Shown piece by piece: positions 1-11,900 of a DNA stretch of 22,926 nucleotides; position 1 is the first letter of the stretch; every line of letters begins with the position of its first letter. The notes below the pieces were generated by a model. It saw only the letters and a list, made by a program, of their open reading frames with translations, was not told the origin of the DNA and searched no databases. The translations under genes were made by a program, and so were the position numbers. The DNA comes from Conidiobolus incongruus B7586 (taxonomy: Eukaryota > Entomophthoromycota > Entomophthoromycetes > Entomophthorales > Conidiobolaceae): NCBI GenBank assembly GCA_000697335.1, contig JNEM01011616.1, positions 1 to 22,926 on the forward strand. Reading direction: 5' to 3'.

Positions 1-2436
1 ATAAATTTTAATAAATTATAATTAAATAATATAATTAAGTTATATATTTTATTATAAATTAATTTAATTGAGAATTTTTCAAATTATAGGTATATATATA
101 AGTAATATTAATTTTATAACTTATTTTTGCAAACTAGAATATATATTTTGATATTTTAAAATTTTAACTTAAATTATTATTTTTCATTTATAAAAATTTA
201 TAAACTTTTAAAATCATATATTTTCTGATATTATTTTTTAGATATTTTTTTAATTTTTATTTTAAATTCAAAATAATTTTGTATTAAATATTATTATAAT
301 AAATTGATTATTTTTTGATGTTTGTATTAATAATAAATTTTCTTTAAATAACAATTGATATTATTTAGCTATATTTTTTTAATAAATTAAACATTTATAG
401 GTAATTGGAAAAAAGTTAATACCGAACCATATGTATAATATTAAAACCATAAATCTTATAGGAAAATTATCATATATCTAATTTTTTAAAAACAATATAA
501 TTTAAATACCTGATATATTTGTTATAGTTTATATGTTTTGAATAAAATCATTAAAAAAATATATTAATTTTATTAATTATTCAACAAAACAATAATATAA
601 TAAGAATTAATGTTCATTAGATTTTATCTTAAAAACTAATTAATTATTAGGTTCTAATAAAATATTTCTTAATCACAATAATTACTACTAATAATTATTA
701 ATTATAAAGTATGTTTAAGCTTTTACGAAAGTTTATATCTTAATGATCTGCTACTGAAAGGCCTAATAAACTGAAATTATATAAATATGTTTTGCATATA
801 ATCACTATGTTAAAAGCAATTGTCTATAAAGGATATAACATTTCGAATATTATATAATAAAAGACTGAACACAATCAATATTTTATTTTGCTTGATATAA
901 GATTTAAATAAAGTATATTGATATATAAAATACAATTCAGCCATGTTTTTATTAAATAAATAATTTCAACGTAATATTATATTCTTCATATGAAATTTAT
1001 CAAACTTGTACGGCAATTTAGAATCAGTTGAATAAATTAGAAGAATTATCTTTTACATCTAAATAAAGGATCATTACTAGTGTTAAATAAAGAGAAAAAT
1101 TACTTTCAAACACCATGATAAATTATTTAAATATTATCAATTATAATAAATAATGTTAATAAATTGAATGAAATTTATTGAAAATATTATAAAAGATAAT
1201 AACTCAAACAATGAATATAATTAAAGAATTTTGAATGAGATTATAAATTCGAATAAATATATATGACATCAAGTATGTAATCTATATCTCTATGGAAATT
1301 ATAGAGCGCTGTTTAATATAGTTGACATCATCAATATAACCAATATTACATATACATATTAATCAATTGTTATTAAATCAAAAAAAGATTGAACTATTTC
1401 TAATTCAGATAATTGCTAATTTATATTGTCTTGCAATATTAATAGGTAAATTTTCTATCAAATAGTTCCAAAGAGAATCAAATTGATTTAATAGTGAATG
1501 CTTTATTTGAATGTATTTTAATTATATGACTTAACATAGAAAATTATTTTATAAATTAAAATGTTATTATTATGTTGGGATTGAAGAAATGGGGAATTTT
1601 TTAAACATATTATTAGTTTCAATATATATAATAAGAGAAAATATAGTTTTAAACTATATATATCGATATATAATTTTTTTCATTTAAAAGTTATTTTTTA
1701 AAAAATTTACTGTTTAATTTAATCATTCTTAAATTAGATAGTGATAATAAAAAGTTTTTTATTTTAGTATTATTGAAACTTAAACACAAACATTTTAGAA
1801 TTATATAAAATTTATAAAGAGTTTATAAAAATGGTTTTTTATTTAAATTTACTATTTATAATCAAGTAAATTATTTTAAAGCTAGAAGGGAAATTATTTA
1901 CAATTTGTTAAAATCAAGTAAATTAATTTTAACTATCATTCTTAATTATTAATAGAGTAAAAAATATATTAAAAAGCACTTTTTTATTTCAGCTAGAGAA
2001 TTATCAAGGCACTTTATTTTAGTTATATAAGTATATTATATATATACATATATATACATCAAAGTTTAAACTTGATTTAATTAATAAAAATATAATAAAA
2101 AATTATTATTAATTTTATATTAAAAGTTTTTATATAAATTCAAATTGAAAAAAACTTCATTACTTAAATTTAATAATTAAAATTTTAAATCCATTTGAAT
2201 CTTGAATTTTTTTAATTTATTTTTAGGTTAAAAAATTGATTGTAATCTTAATAAGAATGAAATCAATTTTGCATTGTTATGTGAATGAATGGAATGGACA
2301 CAAATAAAATTTCAAAACTAATTTCAATTCCTACATTGCTCTTTTAATTAATATCAATTTAAATTTTATCAAATAATATATACATATAATATAAATTAAA
2401 ATCGGATTTAGTACTATAAGTTTTTATATAAGATAA
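1..2436. other. AT-rich intergenic region, no gene seen
   Basis: This stretch is dominated by A and T runs with stop codons in every frame and no coding-like composition. No tRNA or other RNA gene was recognised by eye on either strand. No SPX-domain coding sequence is visible upstream of the EXS gene, which matters for classing that gene as Erd1-like rather than Syg1/XPR1-like. The last 100 bases presumably hold the promoter and leader of that gene, but the many TATA-like strings make any single choice arbitrary. Confidence 0.7.
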
Positions 2437-3939
2437 ATGACACAGATTGTAGATTATCATTATTTTCCACCAGCTTTAAGGATTTTGACCTTATTATATT
2501 TGGGAGTATTGTACTGGTGCTTCAACTTACAAGGTTTGAAGAAATGTAATTTTCCAGTTGAAAATATATTAAAAATCCAGCCTATTAAGTCGAAATCACA
2601 ATTTCGTCTGTTTTTCATACTATGCTTTGGTATTTTATTCCCTGGTATTCTCATTTATTGGGTTGTTCACGACTCTGACTACGCTATTCACTATCGTCAC
2701 GTAGTAAGTGCCTGCTTCATTTTGAGTTTTATTATCAGTATTTGGCCTACCAGCGCTCTTGAAGGTAGCATAAGGAAGCGATTTTGGAAGTAAGTTTAAT
2801 ATAGTATCTGTTTGAAATACTAACTAAGCTTTTTATAGAACCTTATTCATAGTTACCTTTCCAACCAATTCTACAACTATAACATTTCCTCAAATACTTC
2901 TAGCCGATATTTTAACTAGTTATAGTCGTGTGTTTGGTGATTTAGTCAAAATAATTTACGATATTATTGCTTCATTCTTTACATCTGATGAAACTACCAC
3001 TGTAAAAGAAGCTCCTAATCCAAGTTGGTTGGATCCTTTACAAATTTTGACCTTAATATTTGTATGGTAAGAAATTATTTTAAAATTAAACTTTTCATTT
3101 TAGTAAAATAAATTTTTAGTTTGCCCTACTTTTTAAGATTCCGTCAATGTTTAATCGAATACACTCAATCCAAATATACAGTACAACGCCACTTATTCAA
3201 TGCTATAAAATACTTTACAGCTTTTCCCGTTGTCATTCTTTCTAGTTATGTCACTAAAAACCATCATCTTGGAGAACAATCAGTTTGGGTTTATTTGTTC
3301 ACTAATGTGTCATGGTCTGTCAAACTATGGTAAATGCTTAGTCTTACAGCTGGTTTCGACTTATGCAAACTCATTTGACCTAATTATAGGCTGTTATCTG
3401 TTTTAATCAACTCAATGTACTCATTCTACTGGGATATTTACATGGATTGGGATCTTGGTCATATTCCCACCAAACGAGTCACTGATCCCAACTATACCCC
3501 TTTAACTGATTCCTCAGAAGGTAAACACATGAATTATTCATTTCTTCAAAAGTTGTTTTAACATTGATCCATATATTTAGAACACTATAGTTTCCCGTTT
3601 TTCTTGCGTCCAACTCTTCTATTTGAGGATCCTTTGATTTATTATTTATCTATCGGTATCAACTTTATGTTGCGTATTACATGGACCTTCAATTTAAGCC
3701 CGCATCTCTCTCTTCAATCTGCTCCACTCGCTGTTTATCTTATCCAGTGGCTGGAATTGACCAGAAGATGGTTATGGGTCTATTTCCGAATTGAAAGAGA
3801 ATACATTCACCAAATGAAAGATAGCCCCGATCACCTCGAGGCCTTAGAACGAAATTCCCAAGAGCATCGTGACAATAATGAGGAGCATGACAATATTGAC
3901 CCTCATGTCAGAGCTGCTGGATATCTCCATCACCGTTAG
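2437..3939 (+). CDS. Erd1-like EXS-domain membrane protein (5 exons, 426 aa)
   Basis: The exons are 2437-2789, 2839-3066, 3120-3329, 3390-3520 and 3581-3939; introns are 49-60 bases and intron 1 has a perfect TACTAAC branch site at 2819-2825. The joined protein has 426 residues and several hydrophobic segments (about 13-31, 56-77, 85-107 and more downstream). EXS hallmarks are in order: KRFWKTL near 114-120, ILLADILTSYSRVFGD at 137-152, LPYFLRFRQC at 195-204, NSMYSFYWDIYMDWDLG from 271, and LELTRRWLWVYFRIERE at 365-381. There is no N-terminal SPX domain, and the size is near that of yeast Erd1 (about 360) rather than Syg1/XPR1. Erd1 proteins act in the Golgi, where they are linked to returning phosphate from the lumen to the cytosol and to retaining glycosyltransferases and ER residents. 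The last 40 residues are acidic and His-rich. A Golgi location and phosphate role are inferred from the family. Confidence 0.9.
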
Positions 3940-5350
3940 TACTTTGTAAAATCATGTTTTTATGACATATGTTTTTTCATCAAACATCAAATTATTATAC
4001 CACAAAATATTTATCATATCATAAATTTATATGCTATTTTGCCGAGAAAGTTTATTTTTAATGTTATTAATGATAACATAATTTTGGATTTATATTCATT
4101 TTTTTAGATAGATTATATTTCACTAACAAATTAGCTAGACACATATATTTAGACCAATGTTCAAATTTTTTCAATATAATTAACTGTTATTATTTTCAAA
4201 AAAAATCATTATTTAATTTATAAGTTTAACTATTTTATAACAAAAACTTTGAAAAATAAAATATATTTAATATCATTGATGATATTAATCCCTTTTCCAG
4301 ATATTAAATAAACTGTTCCATTTCAAAATTAACCATCCATCTTTGTTCAATAGTTAAGCCAATATTATTTCTAATTCAGGCTGGCTTTGTCAGTCCAAAA
4401 TTAAAGGATACTCTTTGTTCTCTTTGTTAGATTTTAGCCAAATCTTATATCATTCACTGAATCAACTATTTAAACCCAGAAGTGGTAAAGAGAGAAAAAA
4501 AGATTTTCCTGAATATTCTGCTACAATGTCTCAATAGTAAGTCAGCTTTAAGACATATAAGATTAATAAAAAATTTATTATATCATATTACAAGTACTTT
4601 TCTAACAACCATCTTTATTGAAAAAACTTATTATAAATCACAATAGAACCGTTAATGATATTAATTACAGTTGATAAATATAATAAAATCATAACTCATA
4701 TTATTTATTTCCAATATTAATTATGGAAACATAAAAAAGTTAGTATAATTTAAAATTTATTATAAATTAGAACAATGAATTAAAGTGAAATAATAAACAC
4801 TTTGATATATACTTAAGTCATTATTTTATGATTTTTATTAATTATAAAATTTATAATTATTTTTTTTAGAAAAAATAATATTTATATTTTTATAAAATAG
4901 AAATTTTTATATTTAAATTAACAAATATATATATATTTATTAAATAATACTAACAAACTATAAGAAAAATAATTATTATTGTTTTATTAAGATTTTATAA
5001 TATAATTTTAATATATAATTCCGATTATTAATTTTGTAAAATATTTATTATCAAAGTAGAACAAATTATTTAAATTTTATAATTATAATCATTTTCGGAT
5101 AACAGTTAATTTAAATTTAAATTTTTTAATTTATAAAATTAATATATATTTATATTTAAATATATGGGATTTTATGTAAATACATTTCTAACCCTTGAAT
5201 TAATAATATTTTTAATAAATTATCTTAATTAAAATTGAGAATAATATCATATTATTTAAAAATCGAGACTCCAAATTTAACTAGCCTATTATACATTAAC
5301 CATAATATATCAAAATTAATTTGAATGCTATTTATTTGATTGGGATAAAA

Positions 5351-5455
5351 ATTGAAATATATAATATAAAATATATATTCTAAGTATATATCCTAACTTA
5401 TATCTATCAAAATACTTAGAATATTCAAGTTCTATATTTTATCTTCCATTTCAAT
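5351..5455. repeat. Imperfect inverted repeat (arms about 36-43 bases)
   Basis: The left arm (5351-5386) starts with ATTGAAAT and ends with TATTCTAAGTA. The right arm (5413-5455) starts with TACTTAGAATA and ends with ATTTCAAT. The inner 11 bases and outer 8 bases pair perfectly, and the middle pairs with small length differences. The central loop is about 26 bases. It could be a cruciform-forming palindrome or the remains of a small non-autonomous element; no target-site duplication was recognised. Confidence 0.5.
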
Positions 5456-6329
5456 CTTAATATTTTAATTTTTTTTGATTATCCACAAATTTATTAAATT
5501 TGCACTTAACTTTTAATTATATATTTATAAAAATTAAATTATTTGAGTGGAATATATAATTCTATTGATGTTATTGATATTTAATGAATGATTTTATAAT
5601 TTATTATTTTTAATTGACTTGATATACAACTTGATACTTACAGAATCTAATTTACCTATTAGCTGAGATAGATTTTATTAAAAGGTTAATACCTCAAATT
5701 AATTACCAAACTTTTAACATTATTGGAATGAATATAGAATATAAATATTTTGAATTTTTATTTGATAAAATTAATTATTTCAGTCCATTATAAGGTAATA
5801 TATCATATACTTTAAAGTATTTTTTTAATATTAATAAAAATAATTTTAAAATATTGATTCTTTAATATCTAGTAATTTCATTTTTAAAATATCCATAACA
5901 AATTCTTTATCAGATCTTTTAATTTTACCAAATTGAGAATTTAAATTCTCAAGATATTTTTCCAAATTAAATCTGATAAATTTTGAATAGAAAAGTATCA
6001 TTAGTAGGTTTCTTATATTGTAAATTCGATGATTACTACTGATGATTTAGTTATTTTAAAATATTTTTAAAGTATTAATAATTTTATAACTATTTTTTCA
6101 AGGTTTAAAATTGATTAGTTTTACCCAATCAATTGATTCTTTGATGTTACTCCAAATTTGTGATGTAACCATTTTGTCTTAATCAGATTATTTTCTAGTA
6201 AAATCAAAATCTGTGGTGAAGTATATATATATTATTGATATTTTAAATTTTTTTATAATTTAAAGGATTAACATAGAATACATATTATCATTATAAATTA
6301 ATTTAACAAAAAATATTCATACTTAATAG

Positions 6330-6373
6330 TCAAATTTAAATTATATATATATATATATATATTTTAAATTTGA
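6330..6373. repeat. Palindrome around a (TA)n tract upstream of fumarase
   Basis: The arms TCAAATTTAAA (6330-6340) and TTTAAATTTGA (6363-6373) are perfect reverse complements. They flank an alternating TA tract at 6342-6362, so almost the whole 44 bases are self-complementary. It sits 180-220 bases before the fumarase start codon. It may simply be a microsatellite-seeded palindrome. Confidence 0.65.
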
Positions 6374-6552
6374 ATTAAAATTCAAGCTTACAAACGATCC
6401 AAAATCAATTTGAATTTCCGAAAAATCCCGTGATACTTGAAATCAAAAACCATAATCAAAGATTTTCAAGATGTTATATACTTAAAGGAGTGATTGTGGT
6501 ACTTCATCCTCATCGTCTCTTTTGACTTGATTTCGTCACTTATAAAACAATC

Positions 6553-8615
6553 ATGATCTCAGGATTAAAACAAATCACCAAACTCACTCCTGCTGCCACT
6601 CAGGTATATACCTGAATATATTAAACAAATATAAAAAATAAATATTAAATAAAAATATTAATTACACAGGTAAAGACTTCCATTCGTGGATTTTCTTCTT
6701 CCCTTAGAGCTTTGGTAAGTGTCTTTCCATTGTTTTTAAGAATCCTACTAAAGCTGATCAAATGCTATTAGAATTCACTTGAGCTCCCAGCTTAGAATTT
6801 TTTTTCCAAAGTAGTGATGTGCTAATGCCCTTTTGTTGCTTGTAGGAAAAGTTTCGTACTGAAAAGGATACCTTTGGCCCTCTCCAAGTCCCTGCTGACC
6901 GTTACTGGGGTGCTCAAACTCAAAGGTAAATCTCACAGAATTCATGACTTTTAAATATATTTAATCTTTTGATATTATTCAGATCCCTTCAAAACTTTGA
7001 CATTGGTGGTCCCGCTGAACGTATGCCTGAACCCATTGTCAAGGCTTTCGGTTTAGTTAAGAAGGCTGCTGCCACCGTCAACATCACCTATGGTTTAGAC
7101 AAGAAAGTTGGCGAAGCTATCATTCAAGCTGCCGAAGAAGTAATATTATAACTACATATAAAATTGAACAAAATATATTGAATGTGGATTAGGTTGCTGA
7201 AGGTAAATTGATTGATCACTTCCCCTTGGTCATCTGGCAAACTGGCTCTGGTACTCAAAGTAACATGAATGCTAATGAAGTAAGCTATATTGAATACAAT
7301 CACTAATTATGTTAATTAACAAATAATATTAGGTCATTTCTAACCGTGCCATTGAAATTTTGGGTGGTGAATTGGGTAGCAAGAACCCCGTCCATCCCAA
7401 TGATCACGTCAACATGAGTCAATCCTCCAATGACACCTTCCCTACCGTCATGCACGTCGCTGTCGTTTCTGAAATCCACCACACTCTCCTCCCTGCTTTG
7501 AGAACTCTCAGAGACGAATTAGACAACTGTGCCAAGAAGTTCAACCACATCATCAAGATTGGTCGTACTCACTTACAAGATGCCACTCCCTTGACTCTTG
7601 GTCAAGAATTCTCTGGCTACGTCCAACAATTGACTTACGGTATTGAACGCGTTGAGTCTTCCCTTCCCAGATTGTACAACTTGGCTCAAGGTGGTACTGC
7701 TGTCGGAACTGGTTTGAATACCCGCAAGGGATTCGATGCCAAATTCGCTGAAACCATTGCCGAAATCACTAAGATCCCCTTCAAGACTGCTCCCAACAAA
7801 GTAAATTAAGCACCTTTCTTTACAAAAAGTAATAATTAATTAATTTTGATCTAGTTTGAAGCTTTAGCTGCTCACGATGCTATGGTTGAAGCTCACGGTG
7901 CTCTTAACACCGTCGCCACTTCTTTGATGAAGATTGCCAACGATATCAGATTCCTTGGTACTTACATTATATATAGTTGAATATTCGATTTCGTATTAAT
8001 ACATAATTTAGGATCTGGTCCCCGTTGTGGTTTGGGTGAATTGTCCCTCCCTGAAAATGAACCCGGCTCATCCATTATGCCTGGCAAGGTAATTTACAGT
8101 TAATCATTAAATAGAATCTATTTTAATAGTAACATATTAGGTCAACCCCACTCAATGTGAAGCTATGACTATGGTCTGCGCTCAAGTAATTGGTAACCAT
8201 GTTGCCGTTACCGTCGGTGGTTCCAACGGTCACTTTGAACTCAACGTCTTCAAGCCTATGATCGCCGCCAACGTCTTACGCTCCATCCGCTTGTTGGCTG
8301 ACGCCTCTAACTCCTTCACCAAGAACTGTGTTGTTGGTATCAAGGCTAACGAACAAAAGATCAATGACATCATGACCAAGTCCCTCATGTTGGTCACTGC
8401 TCTCAACCCTCACATTGGTTATGACAGTAATACACATTTTTAAATATGTTTTATTTACAGATTCTAATCAATTACTAGATGCCGCTGCTGCCGCCAAGAA
8501 GGCCCACAAAGAAGGTACCACTCTTGAAGAAGCTGCCATCGGTCTCGGTCTCCTCACAAAGGAACAATTTGACGCTTGGGTTCGTCCTGAAAACATGATT
8601 GGTCCCAAAGAATAA
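6553..8615 (+). CDS. Class II fumarate hydratase, mitochondrial type (10 exons, 496 aa)
   Basis: This enzyme interconverts fumarate and malate in the TCA cycle. Exons: 6553-6603, 6670-6714, 6846-6925, 6983-7139, 7193-7279, 7333-7800, 7855-7957, 8012-8088, 8141-8426, 8479-8615. The 496 residues compare with 488 for yeast Fum1. Residues 1-32, over two tiny exons, are basic and Ser/Thr-rich like a mitochondrial presequence. The core starts at [20 protein letters not shown] (38-57). Active-site landmarks present: SGTQSNMN (130-137), HPNDHVN (161-167), SSNDT (171-175), [12 protein letters not shown] (217-228, H220 equivalent to FumC H188), and the signature [11 protein letters not shown] (349-359, catalytic Ser expected at 350). 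The last acceptor (8478, not 8460) is chosen because it restores GYDNAA...AKKAHKEG and gives a 52-base intron. Many C-ending codons suggest high expression. Confidence 0.97.
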
Positions 8616-9486
8616 GAGACTAGATGTTAAATCTGTAATTAATTATCATTTGAATATTATTAAATTTCATGAACAATTTTATACACTATTTTTAATATCT
8701 ATTTAACTATGTTCTTTCTTCAATATGTCAAATTTTCATTAATATAATTTTTTTATTAGTAGCCTGACTAAAAAACATTCATTTTCAACCAAGTAAATTT
8801 CTAAAAATCTCTAAATAAAGTCTAATTATATCAATTTATTTCTTGTTTTGAATAACATATTACTGAGTTATATATTATGATGATCTAATTTATAAATAAA
8901 GTTTTATTATCTCAAGTTAAAAATATAATCAATGAAATATGCGATATTAGAATATTGAAATCATGAATAATATCAAAAGTTAGATCAAAATAGTTAAATT
9001 AATGAATTAATAATAAAATTAATATAAGTTATTTGCTTGAGATATATAATAACAAATACAATTTTTTTTTTCAAAATTTGATTTTTATTTTGTCGCAATT
9101 AAATTTTTTGAAATCACCTAAAGTTTAATTCAATATTAGCTATTTTCTATTGAAAATATCATTTTTGCATCATATTATATAATATATAAATAAAAATTTT
9201 GTATAATTGATTATTTTGAAATAACAAATTAGTAAATAGTAACTTCAATTTAATAAAAATTTTGATCAAAATGATTAAATATTGAATTAAATTGGAATTT
9301 AAAAGAATTTGAAATTTATCCCACATTCAATATTAATAAAATAAATTAGATTAATGACAAAAAGAATGTGAATTCAGTTTTTTTTTAATAATAAAAATTA
9401 AAATAACAAAATTTGTAAATTTGTCAATGTATTAAAAATATTACTTTAACATATATTATTATCATTAAAGTAACATATAATTAACA
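8616..9486. other. AT-rich spacer between the fumarase and WD40-like genes
   Basis: No open frame or RNA gene is supported. An AATAAA-like string (TAAATAAAG) lies near 8811-8819, about 200 bases after the fumarase stop, and could mark its polyadenylation region. Just before the next gene the string TAACATATA occurs twice (around 9448 and 9471), which may be chance in this composition. Confidence 0.6.
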
Positions 9487-11900
9487 ATGTCACAACGTTC
9501 CAATACTCCAGATACCGACGAACTTATGGAAAATGATATTCCGAGTGATAATTTCGAATTGGATTACCAATTGTTGCAGGGTGTTATGAATGGTAGTATC
9601 GCTATTAACGATTATTTCAATATGAGACCTATGGGTTCTCCCGAACCTTCTAGTGATCCTGACGAAGCTGCTGAAGAATCTGATACTAATGACCAATTAC
9701 CCTCACATATTGCATTTCCAGGTATGTTAATATAAATAGGATATCATTTATTTTTTACTAATTCATACATTTAGGACCTCGATTGTTGGATCCCAATATG
9801 GTCCAAAGACTGAATAGGACGCTAGAAATCAATATTAAGAGTAAAATGGAAGTTACTTTCGATGCTGAGATCCCTAGACATCAGCTTGTTTTTAATCATC
9901 ATGACGACGATGACGACGAGTTTTGGACTGATGATGATGAAGTTACAAGCGTTGATATGGACGAACCCGCCATTAATGTATTACTAAGGGGTATGCTCAA
10001 CTCTAGAAGTCAGAATCCAGAAGATCATTCACGTGATGATATTGACACTGATGATCTTCATGATTCACAACCAGAAGATTTCGATGAGGAACATCCAGAA
10101 AATGCCGATCTGGAACCAAGTTCAAATCCTAACGAAAATGAATATGCAACTTTATTCGATTCAGAGTGGGAAGACTTCAGCAATGAAGATTCAGAGCCAG
10201 AAATGGATTCGAATGATGAAGAGGGTCATAGTCCCTACAGAGCTTGGTTAGAAAGTCCGGGTTGGGAGCGCTCCAGTTATGAAGGGTCAGATCCAGGTTC
10301 AAATGGTGAAGATGCTGCTGTTGCTGATGATGACAACAATAGACCTTTCGGCGTAGGGACTATGAGTCCAGAATTGGAACACTCTAGCTATGTAGGGTCG
10401 GATCCGGATGAAGAAATAATTGAGGCTGATGAAAATGCCTTTGATGACAATGAGTTGATAGAAGTTGGACAAATGTTCCAAAGAGGAGCAACAACCACCA
10501 AGCATCCCGATAGACCATTTTTCAACCAATCACATAACCCAGACCTATCAAATGCTCTCTTTCCAAGGTTGTTTCGACTCCCGTGTAACTCCAACCATTT
10601 TCAATGTGCCAACGGAATTGCAATTTTGAACAAGTCCAAGTTCTTGATGGAAACCATTGTCACAGTATGCTCAAAGTTCATATTTATTAAAGATATTGAG
10701 CTTCAAAATTTTGTGCCTCATATCAACAATCCAGGAAATCGCGTAAATGTCAAAATACAGTTGCATTATCTTCCTTACAGCATCAATTTTGGCCATGGTT
10801 ATTTAATATGCTCAGGTGAACGTGGGCTAAGCGTTATCCATATGAAATCTCTGCGCCCAGTTCTTGCTAGAGATTATAAGGATATTCGTTCAATACATAT
10901 GATCAACAGCATTGATATTCGAAAAATCAGAGCAGGTCACTTTTCTAAAACTTATCCCCATCCCAAAAACCGCCAAAACAATGATGAGGCACTCGCCGCG
11001 GATTCCAAATCAAATGATGAAACAACCGATCTCTTAGTATGCTGGGCAGACAACGATGGTGCGATTGAAGTATGGGGTATTTTTGCAACTGATGTTCCCG
11101 GATGGACACCTCCTGAAGGAGTGTACTTAGACCACGATTTGGTGACTGACAATTTAAATGACAAATCGGCTATCTTCCACAGTCATCCCAGAAAATTTCT
11201 CATTCCAGTTGCTTACTTTAACCGCTTAAAAGGAATTGATTTTCCTGTCAATTGCTGTAAATTTAGTCCGGATGGAAGATGGATAGTTGCTGTAGGTGAT
11301 ACTCCTAACGTCTATCTCATACCTGTTACTAAATCGGGCTTTGGCGAAGTTATAAAACTACCTATCCCAATTCCTATTAACCAAGAGAGCGAAAACAGCA
11401 CTGCGGTCGATTTTACCAGTCAGTACGTCCATTGGAATAGTAATGGCAGATTATTTGCATTTACATCCGATTCCCATCCCTACGTCTGGGTTTGGGACAT
11501 TCACACTCGAAAAGTGGTATTCACAATCCCCACCAGCCAAAGTACATTTGCAATTGCATTCCATCCTACCATGCCCGACTTACTGGCATTCGGCCATCGC
11601 AGTGCCTACTTCCACGTGGTGAAATTGCAAATTAATAATTTAGATTTAGAAAAGTCCACCTACCTGCACACTCTCCACAAGCTCTGCTTCGTGTCGTCCA
11701 TCGAAGGGTTGGCGTGGTCGTCCCACGGACGCGCACTCTATGTTTCAACATTCGCAGGCCAGTTCATATATGACCTAGTACAGCTTCCTTCCCTCACCGA
11801 AATGTGTGTTGACACCATCAAGCGTAAGTGGAATGAGGAAACTGAAGATGAAAATTTGGTATCCATCCTACCTAAGCATCTTAAAACTTATTTTCATTAA
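9487..11900 (+). CDS. Acidic protein with WD40-like C-terminal half (2 exons, 786 aa)
   Basis: The exons are 9487-9721 and 9775-11900, joined across a 53-base intron (phase 1). I do not recognise a named orthologue. Residues 1 to about 310 are strongly acidic, with a DDDDDE run near 120 and many SP/SDP motifs, and look disordered. A 14-residue motif is duplicated at 239-252 and 276-289 (SPxxxxSSYxGSDP). The C-terminal half looks like a beta-propeller. WD40-style strands include LLVCWADNDGAIEVWGI (from 498), CCKFSPDGRWIVAVGDTPNV (from about 572), YVHWNSNGRLFAFTSD, VWVWDIHTRKVVFTI (from 649) and LAWSSHGRALYVST. The layout recalls fungal and plant WD40 proteins that carry the short DUF2415 segment, but I could not verify this. 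It is probably a scaffold or regulatory subunit; the actual function is unknown. Confidence 0.85.
10254..10406 (+). repeat. Duplicated SPxxxxSSYxGSDP motif inside the acidic WD protein
   Basis: Two 42-base segments (10254-10295 and 10365-10406) encode SPGWERSSYEGSDP and SPELEHSSYVGSDP. They are 111 bases apart in the same frame, so this looks like an internal duplication that has since diverged. Exon 1 has a shorter relative (SPEPSSDPDEA). Clustered SP and acidic residues suggest a phosphorylated docking segment; that is inference. Confidence 0.6.

Larger units (their letters stand above)
3940..6552. other. AT-rich spacer between the EXS and fumarase genes
   Basis: No gene can be supported here. 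Most of it is AT-rich with frequent stops in all frames. Three things stand out and are listed separately: a less AT-rich promoter-like stub at about 4300-4560, an imperfect inverted repeat at 5351-5455, and a palindrome around a (TA)n tract at 6330-6373. A CCAATCA box lies at 6125-6131, about 420 bases before the fumarase start. CCAAT boxes of this kind bind the HAP complex at fungal respiratory genes, but a single copy in AT-rich DNA is weak evidence. Confidence 0.6.

Noticed and set aside
3101-3103. Earlier acceptor for EXS intron 2 (TTTTAG followed by TAA)
   Set aside because: Joining there creates an immediate stop, while the acceptor at 3119 restores the conserved LPYFLRFRQC motif.
2437-3939. 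Calling the EXS gene a Syg1/XPR1 phosphate exporter
   Set aside because: No SPX domain is encoded in or upstream of the gene, and the length fits Erd1-like proteins.
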